DNA of 30,584 nucleotides from a virus. Position 1 is the first letter of the stretch. Every line of letters starts with the position of its first letter. Below are positions 22,934 through 30,234 of the stretch, one piece after another. The stretch is taken from positions 1 through 30,584 of the IMG/VR virus record IMGVR_UViG_3300027659_000141, one strand, 5' to 3'. Both the position numbers and the translations under genes were made by a program. The notes below the pieces were generated by a model. It saw only the letters and a list, made by a program, of their open reading frames with translations. It made no database searches and had not been told where the DNA came from.

Positions 22934-23415
22934 GTACATTTAAGCCGCGAAGAATCCTCGGTATTGATGTTGGATTGTCGGGCGCCATAGCAATGATGCA
23001 GGGCGAGACTCTCACAGGCATTGTGGATATGCCCACAGTCACGCTGACACGCAATGGCGCAGCCAAGCGTCAGATCAGCATCCCCGAGCTGATCGCCATC
23101 ATTGACGAGTTCAAGCCGGACGAGGCTTTTGTCGAAAAAGTGTTTGCAATGAGTGGCCAGGGGGTGACAAGCGTCTTCAGCTTTGGGCGCAGCCTTGGTG
23201 CGATTGAGGGAGTGATCGCCGCGAGATCCATCAAAGCCACTCTGATTACGCCACAGACATGGCAAAAGGCGATGGGCGTGACTGGTGGCAAGGACGGCGC
23301 CAGAGCGCGTGCCATGGAGCTGTTCCCATGGAATGTGGATTACTTCAAGCGTAAGAAAGATGATGGCCGAGCTGACGCTGCGCTCATTGCTTGCTGGGGG
23401 TTACGTCATGGATGA
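22930..23415 (+). CDS. RuvC-like Holliday junction resolvase
   Basis: A 161-residue RNase H-fold nuclease. Motifs: ILGIDVGLSGAIA with Asp13, EAFVEKV with Glu69, and KDDGRADAALIA with Asp145 and Asp149, matching the four acidic metal-binding residues of RuvC-type enzymes. Phage versions cut branched DNA, clearing recombination and replication intermediates before packaging. The expected SVFSFGRSLGAIEG and TPQTWQKAMGV segments are present between motifs. It is coupled by ATGA overlap to the regulator and by eight bases to the next gene. It stands within an early replication/recombination operon. Confidence 0.88.
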   Translation: MSTFKPRRILGIDVGLSGAIAMMQGETLTGIVDMPTVTLTRNGAAKRQISIPELIAIIDEFKPDEAFVEKVFAMSGQGVTSVFSFGRSLGAIEGVIAARSIKATLITPQTWQKAMGVTGGKDGARARAMELFPWNVDYFKRKKDDGRADAALIACWGLRHG

Positions 23416-23638
23416 CAAAGAAAGAAAAGTGCTGCGCGAGCATATCTTGTGGCTAAACGAGCGTCTGAACAGTTCACACAAAGCTGATCGCGACAAAACT
23501 GTATTCCTAAAACGACTGCTCGACCCCGAAGACCTCGGTCATGCAGTCACCGATGAGGTGCGAAGAATCGCATACCAACTGGTCCTAAACGATTTCCACT
23601 TAGAGAGAGATGAATGGCAACATCAAGACAACCCCTAA
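23408..23638 (+). CDS. 76-aa helical protein in replication operon, unknown
   Basis: I start at the ATG at 23408, which overlaps the end of the resolvase by eight bases; an in-frame ATG at 23285 would lie deep inside that gene. The 76 residues are charged and helical (MDDKERKVLREHILWLNERL, SSHKADRDKTVFLKRLLD, then VTDEVRRIAYQLVLNDFHLE). It overlaps the nuclease gene by 25 bases. No domain is recognised. It could be an accessory subunit for one of the neighbouring nucleases, on position alone. Confidence 0.65.
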   Translation: MDDKERKVLREHILWLNERLNSSHKADRDKTVFLKRLLDPEDLGHAVTDEVRRIAYQLVLNDFHLERDEWQHQDNP

Positions 23639-24726
23639 AACTCAGGCCGTCATCCGCATCGCGCTGGATCGCCTGTCCTGCCAGCGCCAGACTGTCAACG
23701 CTTGTGCCTTATCAGGAATCAGGTGAGGCCGCCAAGATCGGTACAGCCATTCACGCGCTGGCCGAGACTTGCTTTCAGCTCGACACCGACCCCATGAAGT
23801 TTGTCGGCCAAGTGGTGGAGGGCATCACCATGACTGAAGAGAATTGCTCATTTGCCTTGGAACACTTGCAGGCGATATGGGCGATTCAAGATGAGCTTGG
23901 TCACGTTAAGGTGGAGCAGCTCTTCAAGCTCTACCAAGAGCCAGCATTCAGCTTGCAAGGTACTGCCGATGTCGTTGGCATATCTAAAGACAAGTTGATC
24001 ATTGCTGACCTTAAAACAGGCCGTGGTTATGTGGATGCTGACTCCGAGCAGATGAAGATATACGCGCTGGGTGCGCTAATGCACCACAGCCAAAAGCCCA
24101 AAGAAGTCGAGTTCCAAATAATCCAACCGCACCATGGTGAGAAACGCATACACCGCATGAGCGTGGACGAGCTGGGCGTTTGGGAGACAGAAGTGCTGCT
24201 GCCTGCCATCAATGACGCTGTGAGCGATGCACCGCGTTATGCGCCATCAGAGTCAGCCTGCCAGTGGTGTCCAGCCAAGCACATATGCTCTGCACAGAAA
24301 GAACAATTCGACATTGTGGCGGCGCAACCCGACATCACCATCATGTCCAAAGAGGACATCAAAGAGGTGATGCTGTCTCTCACACCGGCACAAATTACCG
24401 CCATCCTAGACAAAGCGCCACTGGTGGAGAAGTTCATTGAGGCCGTAAAGGATCACGCCACCAAGCAGATGGAAGCAGGCGCCGTACTACCAGGCTGGCA
24501 GCTCCAACCCAAACGCGCATCACGCAAATGGATTGACTCAACAACAGCGCGTCAGGCTCTTACTGACGCAGGACTTACAGATTCTCAGATATTTGAGACT
24601 GAACTAATTTCTCCTACGCAAGCAGAGAAACTGCTGCCAAAGGAAAACAGAGTTATCTTGGACGCATTGACGGCCAAGGTATCAACCGGACTCACGCTCG
24701 CAAAAGACCGCAGCTTGAGTCAATAA
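23614..24726 (+). CDS. Cas4/RecB-like nuclease (DUF2800 family)
   Basis: A 370-residue PD-(D/E)XK nuclease. Motifs in order: SRWIACPASARL (Cys21), the IGTAIHALAE helix with His47, GTADVV with Asp119, the catalytic ADLKTGRG with Asp132 and Lys134, a Q-M-x-I-Y-A helix near 146-152, and CQWCPAKHIC with Cys216, 219 and 225. The four Cys fit an iron-sulfur cluster as in Cas4 and AddB. The family is commonly called DUF2800 in phage replication operons. It probably resects DNA ends for recombination together with the downstream single-strand binding protein. The C-terminal 140 residues are less conserved and may regulate or dock. Confidence 0.85.
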   Translation: MATSRQPLKLRPSSASRWIACPASARLSTLVPYQESGEAAKIGTAIHALAETCFQLDTDPMKFVGQVVEGITMTEENCSFALEHLQAIWAIQDELGHVKVEQLFKLYQEPAFSLQGTADVVGISKDKLIIADLKTGRGYVDADSEQMKIYALGALMHHSQKPKEVEFQIIQPHHGEKRIHRMSVDELGVWETEVLLPAINDAVSDAPRYAPSESACQWCPAKHICSAQKEQFDIVAAQPDITIMSKEDIKEVMLSLTPAQITAILDKAPLVEKFIEAVKDHATKQMEAGAVLPGWQLQPKRASRKWIDSTTARQALTDAGLTDSQIFETELISPTQAEKLLPKENRVILDALTAKVSTGLTLAKDRSLSQ

Positions 24727-24758
24727 TGCAAACCCAAACTTAGAAAGCAAAACGCAAA

Positions 24759-25361
24759 ATGTTAAATTTATCCTCTGGTGGTGGTAATGGTAATTACATC
24801 AGGTTCAGCCCACAAGCAAACGCTTGGACTAACAGCCTCGGCGCTGAGATCCAGCTCAAGAAAATCGTGTTTGACATCGATGCGGTGCAGACAGGCTGGC
24901 TCCAACTTGGAGTCGGCATACGCGACTGGCAACCCGACTCAGAGTTGGGTAAGAAAGGCGCACAGCCTACACCTGACCACAAGCGCGGATTCATCGTGAC
25001 CTTTTACAACAAAGAGATCGGGACTTGTGAGTGGTCATCAAGTGGCGTAGGTCCCAACATGGGACTGGAAAAGATGTACACCGAGTGCGCCGCACAACGT
25101 GCCGCCAATGCAGGCAAGTTGCCTGTGCTTGAGTACACCGGATCTAAGTTGGAGAAGATCGGCAAAGGCACAACCCGCATTCCCAACTTCACCATTGTGT
25201 CGTGGATTGATAAGCCTGCCGGTATGGGTCAGAGCGATGAGGAGTACACCGCGCAAGTGGCTGCGCCTCCAGCGCCAGCACCTAAACCTGTTGCTGCACC
25301 AGCTCCCGCGCCTGCGAAGTCAGCGATGGCGCAGGCCGTAGAAGATGATGAAATGTTTTAA
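24759..25361 (+). CDS. Single-stranded DNA-binding protein
   Basis: A 200-residue protein with a beta-rich core (about 1-155: GNGNYIRFSPQANAWTNSLG, KKIVFDIDAVQTGWLQLGVG, RGFIVTFYNKEIG) resembling phage single-strand DNA-binding proteins placed beside DUF2800 nucleases. A disordered Ala/Pro linker (about 168-188) leads to an acidic tip, VEDDEMF, which matches the acidic-plus-Phe ending used by SSB and T7 gp2.5 to recruit partners. It lacks a clear Shine-Dalgarno before the ATG, unlike its neighbours. An intrinsic terminator follows. Confidence 0.8.
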   Translation: MLNLSSGGGNGNYIRFSPQANAWTNSLGAEIQLKKIVFDIDAVQTGWLQLGVGIRDWQPDSELGKKGAQPTPDHKRGFIVTFYNKEIGTCEWSSSGVGPNMGLEKMYTECAAQRAANAGKLPVLEYTGSKLEKIGKGTTRIPNFTIVSWIDKPAGMGQSDEEYTAQVAAPPAPAPKPVAAPAPAPAKSAMAQAVEDDEMF

Positions 25362-25377
25362 CTGGTAGTGTGTACGC

Positions 25378-25407
25378 GCCGAGGTGTAACAGCCTCGGCT
25401 TTTTTTT
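25378..25407 (+). terminator. Intrinsic terminator after the SSB gene
   Basis: GCCGAGG (25378-25384), an eight-base loop, CCTCGGC (25393-25399) and eight T (25400-25407). It sits between SSB and the methyltransferase without a visible promoter before the next ATG 17 bases later, so it should reduce downstream expression unless antitermination or read-through occurs. Confidence 0.85.
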
Positions 25408-25424
25408 CCTCTAAAAAATACAAC

Positions 25425-26894
25425 ATGAAATATCTCTCACTATGCAGTGGTATTGAGGCGGCAACAGTAGCATGGCATCCCCTTGGTTGGGAAGCAGTAG
25501 CGTATTCGGAGATCGAAAGATTCCCATCAGAAGTGCTGGCACATCATTACCCATCAACGCCAAACCTTGGCGACATGACCAAATTTAAGGAGTGGAATCT
25601 TGGATCAAATGTCGATGTTCTCGTTGGAGGAACACCATGCCAGTCATTCTCAGTCGCAGGACTTAGAAAAGGATTGGATGACCCTCGTGGCAACCTCATG
25701 CTCACCTATCTTGCCATTGCTGACAAATATCGGCCCCGATGGTTGGTTTGGGAGAACGTCCCTGGCGTCCTGTCATCTAACTCAGGAAAAGATTTTGGAG
25801 TCTTCCTCGGGGCGTTGGGGGAACTCGGGTATGGGTTCGCATACCGCGTTCTTGACGCTCAGTATTTCGGAGTGGCCCAAAGACGCAAGCGTGTGTTCGT
25901 TGTCGGATACCTTGGAGACTGGCGAGCTGCCGCAGCGGTTCTTTTTGAGCGCCACAGCCTGCAAGGGCATCCTGCGCCGAGCAGAGAAAAGAGGGAAGGT
26001 GCTTCCGCAACAATTACAGCGCGCACTGGAATCAGTCGTAACAACCACGGAGAACTTGTAGGTTGGCCTGCTGATATTAGCAGCACATTGAATGCTTCAT
26101 TTGGCTCAAAACTAGGACTAGAAAATCAACATATTAATGCTGATTGTCCAATGTTTGTACCAACAAAAGCATTTTATGAAAGCAGTCTTGCTCAGTACAA
26201 AGAGGCTGATGTTGGCGGGACTCTCAAAGCATCTGGTGGTGTTTTATCAGGCGGTAGTGAAACATTTTTGGCGCAACCCGCATACGGCATACCAGGCAAT
26301 TGGATTGGCCGTAAACCTGAGAATGGTGGCAACGCCACAGAGCCAATGTATGACATTGCACCATGCCTAACCAAAGCAGATCAGCATGGTGTGGCGCAAC
26401 CCATTGCATTCAGCGGTCAAATGTCAAACCCGCAAACAGATGTGGACATGACGCCAACCCTGCAAGCAAAGAACCCTATGGCGGTGGCAGTTGGAGTTGA
26501 CACTTATAACGGCACAGAAACTGGTCAGGTGTCATGCACAATAACTGCTGATGTTGGCGGCCCAACGCATAGCGGGCCAAAGGTAATGCAATCGGTTGTT
26601 GCACCAACCCTTACTGCCGCCAACGATCCAAGCAGATCGCCTCAGTCATCCGAGGTGACGCAACAGGTGTATTCGGTATATCAATCATCCATGGCCGTCA
26701 GAAGACTCACGCCAAAGGAATGCGAGAGACTCCAGGGCTTTCCCGACAGCTACACCGACATCAAAAGCAAAAACAAACCTACACCTGATGGTCCTCGCTA
26801 CAAAGCATTGGGCAACAGCATGGCCGTGCCTGTCATGGCGTGGATAGGGCAACGCATAGAACAAGTAGAGGCAATATGCAAGCAGAACAAATAG
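25425..26894 (+). CDS. DNA C5-cytosine methyltransferase
   Basis: A 489-residue enzyme. I start at the ATG at 25425 (MKYLSLCSGIEAATVAW, motif I); an in-frame start at 25368 would cross the terminator. Catalytic Cys72 is in GGTPCQSFSVAG (motif IV), the ENV of WENVPG is at 110-112 (motif VI), QRRKRVFVV at 152-160 (motif VIII), RRLTPKECERLQGFP (motif IX) and YKALGNSMAVPV (motif X). A long target-recognition region (about 180-430) has several A-P-x-L-T-A or S-x-T-L-x-A-like repeats, as in other phage enzymes. It transfers methyl from S-adenosylmethionine to cytosine and probably protects phage DNA from host restriction. No cognate nuclease is next to it. Confidence 0.92.
   Translation: MKYLSLCSGIEAATVAWHPLGWEAVAYSEIERFPSEVLAHHYPSTPNLGDMTKFKEWNLGSNVDVLVGGTPCQSFSVAGLRKGLDDPRGNLMLTYLAIADKYRPRWLVWENVPGVLSSNSGKDFGVFLGALGELGYGFAYRVLDAQYFGVAQRRKRVFVVGYLGDWRAAAAVLFERHSLQGHPAPSREKREGASATITARTGISRNNHGELVGWPADISSTLNASFGSKLGLENQHINADCPMFVPTKAFYESSLAQYKEADVGGTLKASGGVLSGGSETFLAQPAYGIPGNWIGRKPENGGNATEPMYDIAPCLTKADQHGVAQPIAFSGQMSNPQTDVDMTPTLQAKNPMAVAVGVDTYNGTETGQVSCTITADVGGPTHSGPKVMQSVVAPTLTAANDPSRSPQSSEVTQQVYSVYQSSMAVRRLTPKECERLQGFPDSYTDIKSKNKPTPDGPRYKALGNSMAVPVMAWIGQRIEQVEAICKQNK
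25600..26061 (+). CDS. Embedded overlapping gene inside the methyltransferase
   Basis: A 153-residue frame lies wholly inside the methyltransferase gene, shifted to another frame. It starts at TTG, with AAGGAG seven bases upstream (25587-25592), an ideal ribosome-binding site; ATG codons follow at residues 4 and 6. The protein (for example EEHHASHSQSQDLEKDWM, WFGRTSLASCHLTQEKILES, SVCSLSDTLETGELPQRFFL, SATACKGILRRAEKRGKVLP) resembles proteins annotated as hypothetical in other phages, as I recall, including the FLS-x-x-A-C-x-G-ILRRAEKRGK end. Conservation may be a by-product of the methyltransferase frame, so translation is not certain. The function is unknown. Confidence 0.5.
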   Translation: MDQMSMFSLEEHHASHSQSQDLEKDWMTLVATSCSPILPLLTNIGPDGWFGRTSLASCHLTQEKILESSSGRWGNSGMGSHTAFLTLSISEWPKDASVCSLSDTLETGELPQRFFLSATACKGILRRAEKRGKVLPQQLQRALESVVTTTENL

Positions 26895-28921
26895 CCAAGA
26901 GCTTGGGCAACGCGAAAAGAGCCAACGGCCAATGGGTAGCAAGTTGCCCAGTGCCGAGTCACGGCAAAGGCAACGGCGACAAGAATCCAAGTCTCAGCGT
27001 ACACATCGATGACAGTGGCAAGCCACTCTTCCACTGCCACAGCGGATGCACTCAGGAGTCAGTATTCCAAACCATCAGGGATATGCAGCTCTTACCCGAA
27101 CTGGAAGAGCGCCCCGATCCACTCGCCAACATCAAGCCATTACCCAAAGTCGAATTCCAGCAGGAATGGCAGTATCAAGACGAGGACCGCGTCACAGTCT
27201 TTGTCAAGCACCGGCTGCGCGTAGGGGAGTCTGGAAAGACTTATAGGCTCTACAAGATAGACAGTGACGGCAAGCGACACCCGACATTGGGTGACGCAAG
27301 AATAGTCCCATACAAGTTACCCGAGCTGCTGGACGCGAAGACGGCGGGAAGAATAATTTATTTGGCCGAGGGCGAAAAGGCGGTGGACGCGCTGATGTCA
27401 CTCGGCGTGGTGGCGACCACCGCGCACAGTGGCGCCGGCCATTGGCCAGAGGCCATCACCGAATACTTTGCTGGCGCCAACGTGGTGATCCTGCCCGACA
27501 ACGATTTGAGTGGATGGTCATACGCACGCAAGGCAGCAGAGGCCATACTGCCCATCGCCAAGGCGGTCAAGGTGGTAGACCTCGGACTGCAAGAGCAAAA
27601 GGCAGACGCCTATGAATTCATTGAGGCAGGCGGCGGACGCGCAGAGCTGGCGGCGTTGGTCAAGGCAGCGCCAAGGATCACCAGTGTGGATGATGTAACG
27701 ATACCCGAAAGACTACAGGCGATTCAACCGAATGCGCCAATTGATGTGCCGCAACCACAGGTAGAGGACATCGCCAAAGAGTTCGCGCCAGACCCGCCAA
27801 AGCAGGCAGACAAACCCAAACCCGCCAAGACCATCAAGATTGAATCTTGGGACAACATACAGGATGAGCCAGTCGAGTGGCTGATTGAGGGTGTCATCCC
27901 CAAAGGATCATTCACGGCGTTGTATGGACCGCCTGGTAGCTTCAAGTCATTCATAGCCTTAGACATTGCCGAGGCCATAGCCACAGGCAGATCATGGATG
28001 GGTAGACCAGTCAAGCAGACAGGCGCGGTGCTGTACTTGGCCGGTGAGGGCTTTGGCGGTATCGGCGCAAGGATCAAAGCCTGCAAGATGCACCACCAGA
28101 CTGAGGATGGAGCGCCGATATATATCGTCAGACACCAGCTCAACCTTAGATCCAGTGCCGAGGACTTCAACGCGCTGATGATGGCTGTGGTCACGCTAGT
28201 GGAGCAGACAGGCATGGAGTTCAGCCTCGCCATTGTGGACACGCTCGCCAGAGCATTTGGCGGCGGTAACGAGAACAGCTCAGAAGACATGGGCGCATTC
28301 ATCACGGCCATGGGTAAGGTGCAGGAATTCCTTAACTGCGCCTTGATGGTGCTGCATCACAGCGGCAAAGACGCCGCCAAAGGACTGCGCGGTCATTCCT
28401 CATTGCTTGGCGCGGTAGATACAGAGCTGGAGCTGCTGCGCTTTGATGAGCAGCTCAAAGGCGTGATCACCATCAGCAAGCAAAAGGATGGCGCCGACAA
28501 CGAGCGATTTGGCTTTGAGATGGTGGAGGTAGAGATCAGGCCAGCAGGCTTGGCCTTAAGCGATCCAGTGGTCAGCTTGGCGGTGCAGTCATCCGATGAC
28601 ACGCATATTGAGCCATCCAAGGCCAGCAAAGGGAACTCTGGAAAAGGAAAAAATCAGCGACTTGAGATGCTTTGCTTAGAGAAGATGGTCAAAGAGCATG
28701 GAGTGCCAAAGTACATCGATGGTTTACAACGCCATGCGATCAGATTGGAGCAGTGGAGGCAGGAATTGTGGTCAAAGATGGGGTGTACCGACGAGGATAA
28801 AGGCACGTTCAAGACGGCATGGCATCGCGCAAAGCAGCGACTGATTGAGTCAGGTGAGGGTGCGATCAGGGATGATTTTGTATGGTTACAGTTTAAAAGC
28901 AGCGACTTTGAGGCTGGATAA
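26876..28921 (+). CDS. Primase-helicase (T7 gp4-like fusion)
   Basis: A 681-residue fusion; the start at 26876 lies just inside the end of the methyltransferase and puts the zinc finger at the expected distance. Zinc ligands are Cys24, His29, Cys54 and Cys58 (SCPVPSH, FHCHSGC). A TOPRIM fold follows with YLAEGEKAVDAL (Glu165) and ILPDND (Asp208, Asp210). A Pro-rich linker spans about 285-320. The helicase is RecA-type with Walker A GPPGSFKS (351-358), Walker B LAIVDT (451-456) and HHSGKDAAKGLRGHSSLLGA as motif 3/sensor. The C-terminus carries a Gly/Ser/Lys linker and a basic helical domain. It unwinds and primes the phage replication fork, with a host or missing polymerase. Confidence 0.9.
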   Translation: MQAEQIAKSLGNAKRANGQWVASCPVPSHGKGNGDKNPSLSVHIDDSGKPLFHCHSGCTQESVFQTIRDMQLLPELEERPDPLANIKPLPKVEFQQEWQYQDEDRVTVFVKHRLRVGESGKTYRLYKIDSDGKRHPTLGDARIVPYKLPELLDAKTAGRIIYLAEGEKAVDALMSLGVVATTAHSGAGHWPEAITEYFAGANVVILPDNDLSGWSYARKAAEAILPIAKAVKVVDLGLQEQKADAYEFIEAGGGRAELAALVKAAPRITSVDDVTIPERLQAIQPNAPIDVPQPQVEDIAKEFAPDPPKQADKPKPAKTIKIESWDNIQDEPVEWLIEGVIPKGSFTALYGPPGSFKSFIALDIAEAIATGRSWMGRPVKQTGAVLYLAGEGFGGIGARIKACKMHHQTEDGAPIYIVRHQLNLRSSAEDFNALMMAVVTLVEQTGMEFSLAIVDTLARAFGGGNENSSEDMGAFITAMGKVQEFLNCALMVLHHSGKDAAKGLRGHSSLLGAVDTELELLRFDEQLKGVITISKQKDGADNERFGFEMVEVEIRPAGLALSDPVVSLAVQSSDDTHIEPSKASKGNSGKGKNQRLEMLCLEKMVKEHGVPKYIDGLQRHAIRLEQWRQELWSKMGCTDEDKGTFKTAWHRAKQRLIESGEGAIRDDFVWLQFKSSDFEAG

Positions 28922-28929
28922 ACATACAG

Positions 28930-29024
28930 GTTACAAGTTACAAACGATATACAAATGTTACCAATTGACGCTTGCATGGTTACAGTTACAAATCGAGAGT
29001 CTAGAAGACTCGATGATATGTAAC
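28930..29024. repeat. GTTACA repeat cluster and hairpin
   Basis: The 133-base gap after the primase-helicase contains GTTACA at 28930, 28937, 28979 and 28985, a variant GTTACC at 28957 and an inverted TGTAAC at 29019. The first two and second two copies form matched pairs, each ending ACAAAC/TCGA. A hairpin (28993-29013, eight pairs with a two-base bulge) follows the second pair. Iterons for replication or a regulator binding array are both possible. Confidence 0.6.
28965..28992 (+). promoter_or_regulatory. Candidate rightward promoter for packaging genes
   Basis: TTGACG (28965-28970) and TACAAA (28987-28992, four of six) with a 16-base spacer. The boxes straddle the GTTACA pair at 28979-28990, so a protein bound there would block RNA polymerase. 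The transcript would start near 28999 inside the hairpin and lead to the gene at 29055. Confidence 0.4.
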
Positions 29025-29054
29025 CCATGCACCATTTGAAACCGAGGAAACGAG

Positions 29055-29723
29055 ATGGCAACAAAGAGAGCATCAAACAAGCATCCAGTAGTGGAGCATC
29101 CAAGTCCAAAGGCAGATCCTTGGACGATTCACGTTCAATCAAAACTGGTGGAGTTGGAGTCGGTCAAAGCCGCCAGCGATAGGAAATGGGGAGAAAATCG
29201 ACTGACTACTTTAGTAAGCAGTGAGCTGAGAGAGAAATTTTGGCTACAGAGCAGCAGACTGCACCAAGCGATGGCGGCCAAAGATCAGTCGAAGTTCGAT
29301 TCAAGCGTGGCGGGAATGATCCGAGCGTATGCCGCGTTGGATCAGTGGGCAATTGAAGAGGGATTGGAGCCAGCGTCAACCATACCGAGGATTGAGTGGG
29401 AAATGCAGAATGGTCAGACTATGGTCATTGTGCGAACAGTCAACGAGGCAGTAGCGATACAGACTCAGCGTCAGGACTTGGCGAATCATCACATTTGGTC
29501 AATGCAGGAGATGGAGGTCTTTATGTCGGACGAGGGTGTGCAGCATCTGATCAAGGCCAAGGCGCTTGTGCCTACAGCTCAAGTCACCAAATACAAGCAC
29601 AAGCTCGGTGGCGCAACAGGCTTTGATGACTTTGTTGATGACCTCACTTTCAGCGACAATGACACTATGGACTACAAGTTCAACAGCAAACAAGCAGAGA
29701 GGTTCAGAGATGGCCAAATTTAA
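29055..29723 (+). CDS. Conserved phage protein before the terminase, unknown
   Basis: A 222-residue protein. The N-terminus is basic and disordered. A helical core (about 45-115) has LREKFWLQSSRLHQAMAAKD and SVAGMIRAYAALDQWAIEEG, followed by a strand pair with GQTMVIVRTVNEAVAIQ and an IWSMQEMEVFM helix. I recall proteins with the same K-F-W-x-Q-x-x-x-L-x-x-A-M and R-A-x-A-A-L-D segments near the terminase of proteobacterial phages, with no function assigned. A role in packaging or as an early regulator is inference. The last 14 bases overlap a possible 29-residue gene. Confidence 0.75.
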   Translation: MATKRASNKHPVVEHPSPKADPWTIHVQSKLVELESVKAASDRKWGENRLTTLVSSELREKFWLQSSRLHQAMAAKDQSKFDSSVAGMIRAYAALDQWAIEEGLEPASTIPRIEWEMQNGQTMVIVRTVNEAVAIQTQRQDLANHHIWSMQEMEVFMSDEGVQHLIKAKALVPTAQVTKYKHKLGGATGFDDFVDDLTFSDNDTMDYKFNSKQAERFRDGQI

Positions 29724-29799
29724 GCTCATAGCGGCACTTATTCGCGAAAAGGTACTGGACATCGTCCAGCGCATCAAAACAGCTTTAAAGAGGGGTTGA
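29710..29799 (+). CDS. Possible 29-aa cationic peptide
   Basis: A very short frame (MAKFKLIAALIREKVLDIVQ then a basic end) filling the gap between the preceding protein and the small terminase. It is predicted to be one amphipathic helix with eight Lys/Arg. A GAGAGG stretch ten bases upstream and the near-perfect fit to the gap (stop four bases before the TerS ATG) favour translation. Its tiny size means it could be chance. It might be an anti-host or membrane-active peptide; this is only suggested by composition. Confidence 0.4.
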   Translation: MAKFKLIAALIREKVLDIVQRIKTALKRG

Positions 29800-29802
29800 G
29801 CG

Positions 29803-30234
29803 ATGCCAGGCACGCCAAAGCGCAGGAAAGATGTTGCTTTTCTCAATGAGATGCCAGAAGAGATGATCTTCAGCATGGTAGAGAGTGGCCGAAGCATTGC
29901 AGATATATGCATCGATCTGGGCATCAGTAAACGTGCGCTAGACGATTGGATTGATGAAAACGATCATGGTGCTATGATTACACGCGCGCGCACGCGTGCC
30001 GCCGATCTGATGGCTTGCGACACGATAAAGATCGCTGACGGCATGGAGGTTGACCATCCGCAGCGCGATGTCCAGCGCATCCGCACTCGCCAGTGGCTGG
30101 CCGAGAGGTGGGATCAGAAGACTTATGGCTTACAAAAGGCGCAGCAGATCAACATCAACGTGCAAGACCTACGCATGGCCGCGTTGCGCCATGTCGAGGT
30201 CATTGATGACTTATCCACAGAAAATGGCGCATGA
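29803..30234 (+). CDS. terS: Terminase small subunit
   Basis: A 143-residue protein with a helix-turn-helix at about residues 28-53 (ESGRSIADICIDLGISKRAL), a helical oligomerisation region (AMITRARTRAADLMACDTIK, then DVQRIRTRQWLAERWDQKTY) and a beta segment near the end (QININVQDL). This order and the R-x-R-x-R-A-A-D-L motif match many proteobacterial phage small terminases. It recognises the packaging site on phage DNA and guides the large subunit. The gene's last bases contain a perfect DnaA box, and an origin-like region follows it. Expected TerL should start soon after, and a possible N-terminus is seen at the window edge. Confidence 0.82.
   Translation: MPGTPKRRKDVAFLNEMPEEMIFSMVESGRSIADICIDLGISKRALDDWIDENDHGAMITRARTRAADLMACDTIKIADGMEVDHPQRDVQRIRTRQWLAERWDQKTYGLQKAQQININVQDLRMAALRHVEVIDDLSTENGA

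Noticed and set aside
22861-23265. A 134-codon leftward frame opposite the regulator/resolvase
   Set aside because: It is antisense to the RuvC motifs and crosses two real genes; no ribosome-binding site.
23285-23407. Upstream extension of the 76-residue gene to an ATG at 23285
   Set aside because: It would add 41 residues read in a second frame of the resolvase without a ribosome-binding site; the ATG at 23408 fits the overlap pattern of the operon.
25777-26086. Three leftward frames opposite the methyltransferase and the embedded frame
   Set aside because: Cys/Leu/Ser-rich composition, no Shine-Dalgarno, mutual overlap; only the rightward TTG frame has independent support.
27724-28311. 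A 195-codon leftward frame opposite the helicase domain
   Set aside because: Ser/Pro/Leu-rich shadow of a clearly conserved gene with Walker motifs; no start signal or family resemblance.
28930-29024. GTTACA cluster as a CRISPR array
   Set aside because: Units are six bases with irregular spacing and no spacer-like unique segments of constant length.
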